A model generated the notes under the pieces. It worked only from the letters and a program-made list of their open reading frames with translations. It did no database searches and had not been told where the DNA came from. The position numbers and the translations under genes are program-made. From NCBI GenBank assembly GCA_964035545.1, contig OZ037765.1, positions 11,588,698 to 11,652,697 of the forward strand: DNA of 64,000 bases, in the 5' to 3' direction. This DNA is from Bugula neritina (lineage: Eukaryota; Bryozoa; Gymnolaemata; Cheilostomatida; Bugulidae). Of this stretch, positions 52,118 to 64,000 are shown in pieces (position 1 is the first letter of the stretch; every line of letters starts with the position of its first letter).

Positions 52118-55100
52118 ATGTCTTCTATAGTAACACAGTTTTACTTGTTGCAATACAAGAGCTGGAAGCTTCAGCTGCGGAAAAAAGTCGTGACGCTGTT
52201 TGAGATTTTAATCCCCGTTTCTCTGTGCTTGTTGATGGTGTCAATCAGAACTCTAGTGAAGGTCAATGAATATCCTGACCCCACCTACTTTCCTTCTTAT
52301 TCTATGGACAGCATTCCAGAATATTTAGTTGAAATTATGACGCCTCCAAATTCCAATTCCAGTTCCGCAGTCATTGGTGTGGCGTTCACTCCGAAGACTT
52401 CTATCACGAACAGCATTATGGCTAGAGTTCAAGGGTACCTGGTTGACCCTACCAACGGACCGGCAGTGCTCTGTAAGTACATTATCATCAGCAATTGTAA
52501 TAATTGTTGTGTGTGTTTTTTTTAATTTAATTCAAAGTTTTAAGATAAATAGACTAGACTAGCTCATGTTAATCACATCCACAACTTGTACTGCTTGCTA
52601 TGCTTGTGCTTTATCCTAAAGTTTTACTACAAGTCTAAATGTTGATTTTATAATATTCTTCTTCTATATTATAGTATGTTGCAATAAATGTAGCTCTATC
52701 TACTTTAGTACATGGGGCCGACACTGAAGAGGACATGGTAGAATATTTGACATTCAACAATGACAGTTTGAACATTGAGATGTTTTTCATCGCTGGTATT
52801 GTATTCAACGATCCTAAAACCTATGAAACGGCTATTCCCAAAAATGTCTCCTATACAATCAGGTAATTGAAATACATTTATGCTGATATGTTTTTCTATT
52901 GTTATATAATGAATTAGCAAGCTAAACAATAAGAGTTTTTTCATAATTTTTTTAAAGTTAAATTTGAAGGAGTCTCCTATGCTATATTCAGTTTTCCTTC
53001 AATATATGTAAGTTACTAGTAGTAAGTACAACTTGCTTGGAGCAGGCCTTATGTTACCTTTTGTCTAGCAGCTTTTAAATTATTCAATTAAGTAGCTCCC
53101 CCAGCATGAATGTAAGTATTTATATCTAAGTCAATCACGGTTGGTATGTTTTCTGAAGGCTGTGTGTTTTATATAGTATACTTGAGCCAACCAGTTTGCC
53201 AACTATCTATCGTTGTTTCTGATTTCAGCTAAGAAAGTTAACAAATACTTAAATAATTTTTATTGCAAATTACAATAAGTGTTACTAATTTGGACCTTCA
53301 TAGCATATTTTTTGCTAATGTAGTTTAATCAGCATAACTGCTCATAATTCATTAAGGGGTTAATTTTGTGATTAACAGAGCACAATTTAAAGATCAAATA
53401 TAATGGCATATATTTTAGATGCAAGTACAACTTGCGAACTGCTGGGGAAGTTGGTTCTGAATGGAATACACCTAAAGTGTATCCATCACTAATATTTCCA
53501 GGGCCAGCTGGTGGAAACTTTTCTAGTAGTCCCAGTACGATGCTTTGCTCGCTTATTGTAACTCAGTTGTGTGTTTTCTTGTGCATTTTATGTTGCAGCT
53601 TTGTGCTCTAGATGTTTTTGAATTTACACATCATAGCCGTTTTCATTATCTCTTCACGCAATGTCACACAATTTATGAGAAAATGTTATGGTGCTTTTTA
53701 ACTGCTGGGTGTTGTTTTAGTGTTGTATGATTTGCATCATTAAAAAAGTTATAAGTGGTTGTTCAAATGCCTGCTACGAAAATGAAATCAAAAAATAGGT
53801 GAAAACAGATTTCACATAAACCATAAAAGTGCTGTGACTTATGTATGTATTTATTTCATTATTTTAGATTATTACAATGAGAGTTTTCTTCCCTTGCAAC
53901 ATGCTCTTCACCGAAGTATAATAAAGGAGCTCAATCCAAGTGCAAATCTTGCTGAGGTGTCTACATATATGGAACGGTTTCCCTACCCACCTTACACCGA
54001 TGATTTTTTCCTCATTGTTCTTCAACTAAACTTTCCATTTTTTATCATGCTATGTATGATTTTCTTTGCCCTCAATATTCCTAAAGATGTCACAACAGAG
54101 AAAGAAAAGAAACTAAAGGTTTGTTTATACAGCTTGTGGCTATGAATATTGCTGCCGGAATATTTTCATATGTACCAAATGTGTTGCTTATAACACAAAA
54201 GCTGCTGTTTACAAGCATAGAGGCCTCAGCTTTTTAAGTACATATGTACTACACCGGCTCAGTAACAACATAGAGGACCTAATCAGTCAGTCTCTGCTTT
54301 ATAGTGCTTTACAAACCAACTTGGGGGTCTATCTTCATTGAGATGTTTTCATGAAAAATATGGATATGCATGTTTAGGTAATAAAAGTTTCAACACAAAA
54401 ATATTTAACTTACAAAAAATGTGTAGGCTATTTAATAGCGAAAACCCCATTTTGTGTGGAATTAGTTTGCAGTAAATCTTGTAAAGACATGTGCTTGCTT
54501 TTGGAATATTTTTAAATCCTAACTTGCTCAGCCAATCAGAATGTACTAGTTTTGAAAATGTCTGCTTAGAAGACTCTAGAAGTTCAAACATGCCATGTTT
54601 AAGGCATCAAAGGGTTCTAGAAATAGTCAAGAGACTGGAATTTTCGCAATAAAGTTCCAGTGTAGAAAGACCAGTACAGTTTGCTGCCATTCTGAATGTA
54701 CTTTTATGATTCACGTGGTGTTTTATAATACATCAAATCTTCAGCTACTTGGGTACCATATCTCTGTGTTGGTGTTTCAGGAGTCAATGAAAATGATGGG
54801 AATGGCCAACTGGTTACAGTGGTTGTCTTGGTTCACGAAATACTTTGTGTTTCTATTCTTCACAACTTTCCTAATGACATTGCTGTTATGCCCACCGTAT
54901 AAGGTACGCTGCAAAGTTTATTTATTTATAAATATATTTTGATATTTTCAAGATCTAATGGAAGTAAAATAGTAAATTTTTAAAAATCTAATGGATGTAA
55001 AATAGTAGTGTTGGGAGAATGTATTGGTAACGCAGGTTCCAGCCAACTTCAACGTCCTGACTAACTCCAACTTCCTGCTGATATGGCTGTTCCTCATGAT

Positions 55101-58100
55101 GTATGCCGTGTCTATTATCACATTCTGCTTCATGATCAGTAGTATCTTCAACAAAGGTATTATCCTGTCTTCTATTCTCACTTAGAATACGGCATCAGCA
55201 AATACACTAATTATATTTGGATAGTTTGTTCAACTCTGAAGTGTTAAAAAGTATTGATAAAAGAAATAATAATTATCAGAAGTGTTGATTAAAACTGCTG
55301 CATGTTATATAGTTCTATAAGTTCAACAACTGCAGCATCAGAAAGGATGTTATATAACCTGCCATCTCAGAGTAAATTGTGTATTGGTCAGCTCTATTCA
55401 ACGCTGCCAGGTCATTGTGAATATCTTAAGGTTATACAGGTCATACAGAATCTGTGGAAATAGATTTGTTGCTCTGTGGTATAGCATGATATACATGTGC
55501 TGTACTTACATGCTTTAAAACACTATTCACCCATTTGTCCACTTCGCTGATATAACACTAGTGGGAAAGTTATTTCATGCATTTACAGTTCTTACAAATT
55601 ATAAGATAACAATACAAATTTTTAAGCGCACGTGTTTTGACCTTACGTTGGTATTGTGTTAGTCGGCAAATGACGTAGATAATTGCAACAAATCGTTTAC
55701 TTATGTTTTTGTGCAACTCACACATATTCGTTGGTGCAAATGGACTAAGGCTCATGTAGACAAAGTAGACAGATTGTTTGATCAAAGCTATTATGGGCAA
55801 CCATCAGGTGAATGGATAATCAATGGTTCAATAGAAATAGTCAAGTGATACATGGGTCAGTATATGGAGTATTCAATAAACAATGCCAGTGTATTTTTGT
55901 TGTAAGGTTGACAACCAAGTGTTCAATATATATGCCGTGTTCATTGTTGGCACAGAAAGCTTAGCTATTTTAGCTTTAGTGTATGTTTTTTTAGTAGTTG
56001 TCTTCTCTACACAGCTCTAATGTGGGACAATTAACTGCCTGATCAGCTTGTATTAATATTTTCAAAATATAAATATTGGAATTGCTAGACATTTTTAGCC
56101 TCTAAGTTTCATCATTTCAGTCTGGCATGACAGAGTTTCTAAATGCAAAGCTCTAAATAACTTCAAACTAGGCATTTTTGGCTGTGACTCAGGTGTAAGT
56201 AAGTTCATGGGTGATTTTTACTGAAACACAGTTTTATTACTACCGTTTTAGCTCCTTATTTTATGAAAAGTCTTATAATGCTGGTCTGGTTTGGAAAATA
56301 ATTAGTCGTGTCTTTCCAAACTTGTGATTAAAAAAAAACATTTAACATATTCGAAATATTACACCAGTGTTGTTCTCGCTCAACGTGGTATAAAATCTTC
56401 CTCGTGATTTTCTCTTTTTCATATTTTGTAGCAAAATAATTTTACAGTGCTGGTAACTTGTTTGAACATTTTCTCTCAAATTTTATGTAGGACATACGAA
56501 TCTGGAACTTTGAAAATAACTTGCGTCATGTAGCCAATTCAATTATATTTAACATAGATAGTTGTATAGTGATGAATTTATGTTGTAGCAAACGCAGCTG
56601 CAGCTGCCGGTGGGATAATATTCTTTCTAAGTTATATACCATTCTCATCACTCTCTGAAAATTATGACAATTTATCCCGTCGAATCAAGCTACTCAGTTG
56701 TCTCGATCTCAACATGGCAATGTCTCTTGGCATGATTGTGATTGGTCGATATGAGGGAACTGGTGAGGAATTCATTATTAAAACTCTGTTTAATATACTC
56801 ACTGTCTTTTCTTGTATAAGTACATACAGATATCAGAGCATGCTCTTATTGTATACAAAATTTCATTAGTTTTTCTCAGGTTTGTAAACTCAAACAAAAT
56901 GCTCTTTAAAAGATAGAATTTAAAGTTCTATAGGAATATATCATGTTTTATGCTTAAGGAGTAATAGTTCACAGTAATATATGTATATGTGTGTGTGGGG
57001 GGGTCTTCGGAAAAGTCAACAGTTGTATGGCTTGTAAAATTTCTTGTTAACTTGATTGCTGAGTTTATTGCCTTTTTTGGGGAAAACAAGAAAAATGAGC
57101 TCAAATAAGTTCTTTGAGATAGTCATCAGTGCTTTTTGTCGTGTTTTTAATTGTTTACAGTTATATAATAGGCTACGTGGTTTTTAGTAAAATTAAGTTG
57201 GAAAAGAATACAAAAAAAATATTGTTAATCCAATTAGTTTTATGATTTAAAAAGAAAACAAAAAGAAACTTATCATTTCCTGTGTTTAGTTCAACGTCAT
57301 GATATTAAAACTAGTTATTCTCTTTTTAGGTACTGGAGTACAGTGGGACAACCTCAACCGTCCTGTAACAGTTGATGATAACATAACGTTTGGAAATATA
57401 CTATTCATGTTTCTGATAGACTCAGTTCTACACACACTTGCTATGTGGTACATAGACGCAGTGTTCCCTGGAACTTACGGCATTCCTCAACCCCCTTACT
57501 TCTTCGTCTTGGTTTGTCAAAATCTTATCATTTTGTTTATAATCAGACTCAGCTTCACTTACACTTATCTCATCTTTTTACTAACTAATATCTCTTAATA
57601 GTGTGTTCTCAGCATATATAGATCATTAGTGTGTCATTAGCAATTCACTAAAACCTGTATAATTAATAACTATAAATTTGGTCATCAAGAACTGCACTAG
57701 CCTGTATCAATTTTATTGAGATATTATCTCCATAAGTTTATATCTAAAAACAATATGCTACACATTTATACATAAAACCAATCTTGGTATCACAATAAAG
57801 TGTTACTGTTACTTGTATTGTTGGGATTCTGAATATTTCTAGCCTTCCTATTGGTGTGGTACTAAGCAAAGCTCATTTATTGTGAATCCCGGCTCGAAGG
57901 TGGATGTTGCCAAAATTAAAGACGACAGCTCTGAATATTTTGAAACTGAGCCTGTCAATCTGGATGCTGGTATACAAATTAAAAATCTCACCAAACAGTT
58001 CAAAGCTAAGGGAACTAACAAGGTTAGTATGCTTTCTTCAAAGTTAACTGAGTAGTTTAGATATTAAATGGTTTTTTATTTTTATATGTTTAGTTACAAT

Positions 58101-61100
58101 ATATGAACTACGAGGCTTAGCATGCTTCAAAATATAATTGATATAATTATTTATTTATCTTTTGACTTTTTCATATTTCAGTGAACAAGTTTACTATATT
58201 ATATAACATAAAGATATACTTTAGTGAGCATTAACGTATATATTGTTAGTCCGTTGTATTCATAGAGTCATGTGTGGCTATGTTAATTGTAGACTGCAGT
58301 AAACAAGCTGAGTTTGAACATGTATGATGGTCAGATAACGGCTCTGTTGGGACACAATGGAGCTGGTAAAACAACTACAATGTTTATGCTGACAGGTAAT
58401 TTCAGAATATGTAACTTCAGAGTGGACAATTTTATGTTGAATAATATTTAGGAGTTGTCTGCAAGGCCTTTGTCTGTGAATATATTAAGTGCATTATACA
58501 GTAGTTTGGTTTTGAATTAATGAGTGAATGACACGCAATAGTAACTAATAAGTTACGGAGTCGTTTGTAAGCTGGGAAGAATTCAAAAGTCCAGATTTTC
58601 ATATTTTATATTTTTCCTCTAACTACTGTTGAATTGCACTTTTTATGGCAAATGCAATGCATTTCAAATAATATCTATCACAGTTAAGATCATTGAGCCA
58701 TTGCTTTTTCTTCGTGAGAGTAAGCTGTATACATGCAACTCAACTATCATGTTCTACATCTATCTTCGTAGCCACAATTTACGATCAGTTATTTTTAGTG
58801 TAAGTTACATTTCAGGATTTATCCCCCCTACAAGTGGTACAGCTCTAGTTAATGGATATGACATAACTAAAGATATATCTAGTGTCAGGTCAAGTCTTGG
58901 TCTCTGTCCTCAGCATGATATTCTCTTTGATAATCTCACTGTTGAAGAACATCTCTACTTCTTTGCTAAGGTTGGTCATTTTAAAATTCATGAATTAAAT
59001 AGTAGCTAAGTTTCACCTGTTTTCACTTTTATTAGCAATGAAATTAACCCTAACCCTTATTACTAAGAAGTCTTTATGACAACTGAGAACTTGAAATTAC
59101 AACAATGGTAAACTTGACTCTAAACAGAAATTAAGCAACCACCAGACAAACTCAACTTTTCTCAAACTCATCAGCTTTACTTGTGGAATAAAACAAATCC
59201 AACTTTTCAGACATCATTACTATACTTTAAAAAGCAAGAAATGTATTGCCATTTTTTTTTAAAATCCTGCTAACACCAATATTGAAGATGAAGATGATTT
59301 GCACCAATAACATTACAAATGGGAATTCAAAATGTGAAAGCTAAAATCACATAAAATAGAAATTTACAGAAGATCATCCCAGAAATCACTCCACAATTTT
59401 ATTTATATCAAATGATATGCAAACCAACTCATCATAGACTATGGATGCACCATACTTTAAAACCAACAAAAAATAAGTTTTGTCAATATTCAAAAGATTT
59501 CATGTGAATATATTGTATGTATTACACAGTAGTTCGGCTTTAAATTAATGGGTGAAGGACACACGCTAGAAGTTACTAAGTTATGGAGCTGCTTGTAAGC
59601 TGGAAAGAATTTCAAAGAGCAAATTTACACATTTGTTGTTTTTCCTCTAACTAGTGTCGAATTTGTATATAAAAAGATTAAAACAAGCATCTAAACTTTT
59701 TAGTTTCTCTGAAACTCAAAGGTTTAACTTTATTAACCCAAAGTTGCAATGAATAGACTAATAAACATTTATATAGTTTTCATCTTACACATAAGTTAGT
59801 AATAATCTTATAAACGTCCTTTAAACCCCTATTGAAATCACTATTGCAGTATTTATTTTTATATAAAGCAATTTCTCCTTTCTCCCCTCCCCATACCATT
59901 AGTATAATCCTGTTGGTGGTAAACTCCTATGTTTTGAAATTGTGAGAATCTGGACCAAAATATTTTTTTACTTTTGTGTAATAATTCTTAAGCCTTTTAC
60001 CTTGTATAAACGTTTTACACTACCTACCCTTGTAGTTAAAAAGCTGCCCTAAAGAAAAAATTCAAAGTGAGATCGACTACTACATAAAAACTCTTGGCAT
60101 AGAAGAAAAGAGAAAATCTTTTGCTTCAACCTTGTCAGGTGGTCAGAAAAGAAAGCTCTCAGTTGGTATAGCACTGATAGGAGACAGTAAGGTAAAAAAT
60201 TTACTGTCTTTTTGCATTTTTTCCAGTTGTTTTGTCCTCAATACAGTTTATTTTATTCGGAGAGTGTATTTTATGAACAAAGATTCATCTACTATACTTC
60301 TGAAAATAAAACCTATGGCAAATGTTAGAATTGTCATAAGTTTTGAAGGTTGTTATGTCTTTCACAGTTTTAGAAACTAACAGCTGACTATTATAGCAGT
60401 GGTGTCTGTATTTGTTGAAATGAAGATTTTGGTGTATTAATATTAAGAAAAGGTGAATGCAGTCCATGTGTAGATTGTAATGTGCATGGTGAATGTATGC
60501 ATAAGTTCCTACTCAGCCAATATTTAGAGATGGTCATAATTTTGTATGATAACCAGAAAGAGTGCCATTTGTTTTTCTTCATCAAGGTACTACACGGTTT
60601 TGTTATTTATCTGGGTCCTGTCTCGAGGTCGTTTTTGATTTAGCCTAAAACTGTAGTTTGTAGTAACTTGTAGGCTTTCTAAATTTGTGGGTCAGATACT
60701 GGTTTATTAGGTTGAATCATTTATCATATAAAATACTAGATTTATATAAGTAAAATGAGTGGGAGGAGCTTACAGTGTAAACAGTTATCATACTATGACA
60801 GTACCACCTGGTTTACATCTGTTATAATGTTTGCACGTGTTTGTAGATTGTGATTCTGGATGAACCAACATCTGGAATGGATCCGTCAGCCAGAAGACAT
60901 ATGTGGGACGTACTACAAGCTCAGAGAGCTGGTAGAACTATGATACTCTCTACACACTTCATGGATGAAGCTGATCACCTTGGGGATAGAATTGCTATTC
61001 TTTCTGATGGAGTTTTACAATGTTGTGGCAGTTCATTATTTCTCAAGAAGAAATATGGTATGTTGATCTCATTTCACCATGTGTATTAAGAACATTGTGC

Positions 61101-63772
61101 ATCTATCTGGCAGCTTTTCTAAAGTTTCAATACAAGAGTCAAACCAATACCAATATTTTAAGTGAAATAGTTTTATATTATCAGTTGACAGTTATTATAT
61201 TCAAGGCTATTATTAAATGCAAAGGCTGTGCTAGTGCATAGGCTTAGCGTAAATGTTTCATACTATGATGGTAGGTGCCGGCTATCATATGATTATGACT
61301 ACTGAACCCAACTGTAATGTCAGCGAAGTGGACCAGCTGTTGACTAAACATGTACCAGAAGCTAAACTTGAAGGTGAGTTAATCTGCAGCAAGTATTTAG
61401 CTGAGTTTATCTGCAGTAAGCAATTAGCTATGTTTATCTGCAGTAAGCATTTAGCTGAATGTATCGGCATCAAGTATCTAGCTATGTTTATATGCGACAA
61501 GTATTTAGTCAAGTTTACCTGCTGCAAGTACCTATCAAATGTTCGATGTTAGCACTGTTTCACAACGATGTACATATTGCTGTTTATCACGGAATTTATA
61601 CGTGAGGCTTATTGAGGTTTAGTAAACTCCTGGTTGTTTTATCATTTGTTGCTATTTGAACAAGTCAGCACCAACTTGTAGTAGTGGATCTTTCATTTTC
61701 TTCTCTGATACTGCCGAAATTGTCAACCATTATTTTAATAACCCTTAGAATGTCTCCTGTTATTAATCGTTTTCTTATTTTTGCTACTTTGAAATATTGT
61801 CGTAATGATTATGTCTGGCTTGTGTGGCATTATTATCATGATAATTCAACTCTTTAACAAGTTTAACCTAACCTGCGGACATTCTGTTTTATTTTTAGGT
61901 AATGTTGGTGCAGAACTCTCTTATATACTGCCTGATGACAAAGTATCGTCTTTTCCCGGAATGTTTGCCGAACTAGAACAGAGGAAAGATGATTTGGGTG
62001 TCCTTGGATTCGGTGCATCTGTAACTACTATGGAAGAGGTGTTCATCAAGTGAGTGTAAAGTTGTTGAAATTAAACAATCCATGTATGTAATATGTTTAA
62101 TCTAGTTGAGTAAAAACTAGATGCATCAAAGAAATAAGTACAACATGTCAGATTATATAATTCCTCTCTCTTATATTTGTGTGTTGTGTATAATCTCAAT
62201 AGTGTCGTGGGGGAAAAACGTAAATTAGAATTACTAGACACCTGCGACTCTACAGTTATGTAATACTTGTATAAATTACTTTAGCTTTATTTATCTCTGA
62301 CAGACACAATCAACTTTTTAGACCTCATTTTTCACTCAACATGTTTTATACTTCTTTATTCTGTTGATAGCTAATCATAACATAAAATTTTGAGGTTTTC
62401 AAATAATTTTGCTTTTAAAAGAATATTTAAGACATTTATAGTAGAAAAATATAATGGCATATAAATTGTTTTTTGACAAAGAAATTATAAAAATGCTTAC
62501 TTGAATATGAAATGTCCAACTTTCCAAATCTTAAAATACCTCCTTTCATAGAATTAATTTAGAGTTATCATCTCAAAATGTAGTGATCCACAAGGATAGA
62601 AATACTTGGAGATTTGGCTATTTGTTAAACAGAACAGACTAACTTTATTCTGCAAGAACTTTGTCTAACTTATAACTGCATTCTCAACTTCTATTACTTG
62701 TCAGAGTTGGCGAAGGGCAGATAACTGAGCAGGAAGAAGAGCAGGTGGAGAATATACAAGGTAGATATAATAACAAGTTGAATACAGCAGCTGCAGAAGA
62801 TGATGTTTCCCAAATTGATATTGCGGAGTCTTATCAAAAGAAAGAACCTGCTGGTAAAAGGTCCTATGTTTTTCTTGGGTTTATAATGTTTTTACATAGA
62901 TTTATGTGTCTATATTGTAGTTGATCAAAAGACAGAAGGTATGCTAGGCTTATTTTATGTACCTCTATACTTCAAGTATTGTACCATTGTTTCTCGTTAG
63001 TAAATGTTTGAATTGTGTGTGACTTGTGATATGTTACAATGGTTTCAGCACCTATATGATCACAGACATACCCCCAGTACAGCTTTTTCTCTTCTTTCAA
63101 ACTTCGCTATCAAGATTCATGTTCAACTTTATCTATTTATGTTATTTTCATTTTATGCACTATCCATACGTAATGTCAAAAAAAATGATATAAGTTATAA
63201 TGAAATGTGCTTAAACTTAGCTTTATTGCAGAACTGCTATAATATGTAGTAATATGTGTGAAAATGGCTGTTTCAATTAAAATAAGAACCTAATCTGAAA
63301 CACATTGTAATGTCCTACTGATATCAGAATAAGTTTCAACTAATTTTGAAATTAAAGATTACATGACTCAACTATTTGTCACTCCGTATTGTCACACCTT
63401 CTTTCTTAGTTTTTATTCTATCATTTTATTCAGATTTTTATTTGCAGTGTAACCCAAGTGTGTAGTCATATCACCTATTCTCTGGGTGTTAACTTGATTG
63501 TACTCTCAGCATAGCAACCTGCTTTGTGAAATTCTTTAGTGATGACAGAAGTGACCAAGAAGACAGGGTTTGCTCTGCATGCTCTACAATTTAAGGCCAT
63601 GTTCTTCAAGAGGGCCATATTCACATGGAGAAACAAGATATTAACTCTCTCACAAATTCTCCTACCAATCTTCTTCACTGGACTAACAATTTTGATCTTG
63701 AAGATTCGACCTGATGATAAGGGTGTAGCTCCTTCACGTCCCATAAATCTGCTCATGTTTGAAGATTCTGAG
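52118..63772 (+). CDS. ABCA3-like: ABCA full transporter, copy 2, N-terminal half (ABCA3-like)
   Basis: Exons: 52118-52472, 52709-52862, 53419-53534, 53868-54118, 54781-54903, 55036-55156, 56589-56762, 57330-57511, 57843-58022, 58293-58395, 58816-58970, 60036-60191, 60847-61057, 61275-61373, 61899-62049, 62705-62853, optional 62921-62938, 63540-63772. This gives about 977 residues before the window ends. Exon order and phase match copy 1 throughout. It begins [20 protein letters not shown], like copy 1 ([19 protein letters not shown]), with a first helix and an extracellular loop. The helix group includes [19 protein letters not shown] and [23 protein letters not shown]1 has [25 protein letters not shown] and [11 protein letters not shown]. 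The linker is acidic and longer than in copy 1. The last exon starts the second half ([19 protein letters not shown]). Intact in the window; the second ATPase lies outside. Confidence 0.94.
58258..58402 (+). repeat. NBD1 conversion tract 1, copy 2 side
   Basis: Partner of 36401-36545: one mismatch in 145 bases, covering intron end, Walker A exon 58293-58395 and the start of the next intron. Confidence 0.9.
58475..58636 (+). repeat. Intronic direct repeat, left copy
   Basis: About 160 bases from TGTGAATATATTAAGTG to CCTCTAACTACTGTTGAATT are repeated with moderate divergence at 59503-59662 in the same orientation. Shared words include GTTACGGAG/GTTATGGAG and TTGTAAGCTGG. The two copies flank exon 58816-58970. 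No matching sequence was noticed in copy 1. Confidence 0.75.
58816..58987 (+). repeat. NBD1 conversion tract 2, copy 2 side
   Basis: Partner of 37436-37607: three exon mismatches in 155 bases, plus residual similarity over the first 17 bases of the following intron. Confidence 0.85.
59503..59662 (+). repeat. Intronic direct repeat, right copy
   Basis: Second copy of 58475-58636, from TGTGAATATATTGTATG to CCTCTAACTAGTGTCGAATT. It lies in the intron after exon 58816-58970. Confidence 0.75.
60812..61062 (+). repeat. NBD1 conversion tract 3, copy 2 side
   Basis: Partner of 38426-38676: six mismatches in 251 bases across the intron end, Walker B exon 60847-61057 and the donor. Confidence 0.9.
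61376..61540 (+). repeat. 27-bp minisatellite starting at an ABCA splice donor
   Basis: Six diverged copies of a unit of the form GTTTATCTGCAGTAAGCATT plus TAGCTGA begin within a few bases of the donor of exon 61275-61373. The unit is 27 bases, so the frame of the exon stays open through the array as nine-residue repeats (FICSKHLAE type) until a stop at 61550-61552. Confidence 0.85.
62921..62938 (+). CDS. Candidate 18-bp micro-exon of ABCA copy 2
   Basis: Flanked by TATATTGTAG and GTATGC, with phase 1 on both sides, adding VDQKTEG at the junction. It matches copy 1's 27-base candidate (40339-40365) in position and phase but not in sequence. It can be skipped without loss of frame. Confidence 0.45.
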
Positions 63773-64000
63773 GTACACTTTTGATAAATACATTTCTCTA
63801 TTAGTATTATTTCATTCTATAAAGCATTTATGTCTTAAGTCTATGGACTGATCTAACATTTTATCGCAGCTTTTATTTTCAAACTTTATGCTGTATTTTG
63901 AAATTATTTCATAATATTGCTTTGCACTTTTACTTCATGGTTAACAACCTTATATATTATGTTTTGTAATTCAATAGTTTCGAAATTGATGTATTATTCA

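Overview
The window looks like nuclear DNA from an intron-rich, A+T-rich animal, most likely an aquatic invertebrate. The evidence is canonical GT-AG introns with conserved phases, a standard-code animal eRF1, an SGSM3-type Rab/Rap GAP with TBC, SH3 and RUN domains, an SLC39 zinc transporter, an IgGFc-binding-domain protein and tandem ABCA transporters. The phylum cannot be fixed from the sequence alone. All gene models were built by eye from splice consensus, codon phase and remembered family patterns; no transcript or database was consulted.

Layout. 1-1924 (minus): 5' part of a secreted IgGFc-binding-N-domain protein, whose first intron carries a hairpin-like transposable element with tandem-repeat arms. 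4945-12680 (minus): SGSM3 with 14 internal exons that join in phase and two alternative last exons; its 5' end is unresolved. 13.8-14.6 kb: a degenerate hexamer satellite. 15809-19767 (minus): complete eRF1 (ETF1), 10 exons, 452 codons. 19.8-25.4 kb: gene-free, rich in low-complexity repeats, with a clean 412-bp hAT-type MITE and a second copy of the hairpin element. 25450-27156 (plus): three-exon ZIP transporter. 29562-31239: a pogo-like DNA transposon relic. 31937-48170 (plus): complete ABCA3-like full transporter, about 1,750 residues. 52118-63772 (plus): the first half of its tandem paralogue, running off the window.

The two ABCA genes share exon structure and phase exon for exon. Most exons have diverged clearly, but several NBD1 exons, some with adjoining intron bases, are nearly identical, which points to recent patchy gene conversion. 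Intron 2 of the first copy holds a dead non-LTR reverse transcriptase; another intron holds a tRNA-like sequence with Pol III boxes. The genes do not form a pathway: eRF1 acts in translation termination, SGSM3 in small-GTPase regulation, ZIP in zinc uptake, and the ABCA pair probably in lipid transport.

The most notable items are the hairpin elements with 8-9 bp target duplications, the duplicated SGSM3 last exon, the NBD1 conversion mosaic, the hAT MITE with perfect 8-bp duplications, and a 27-bp minisatellite that begins at an ABCA splice donor and stays in frame.
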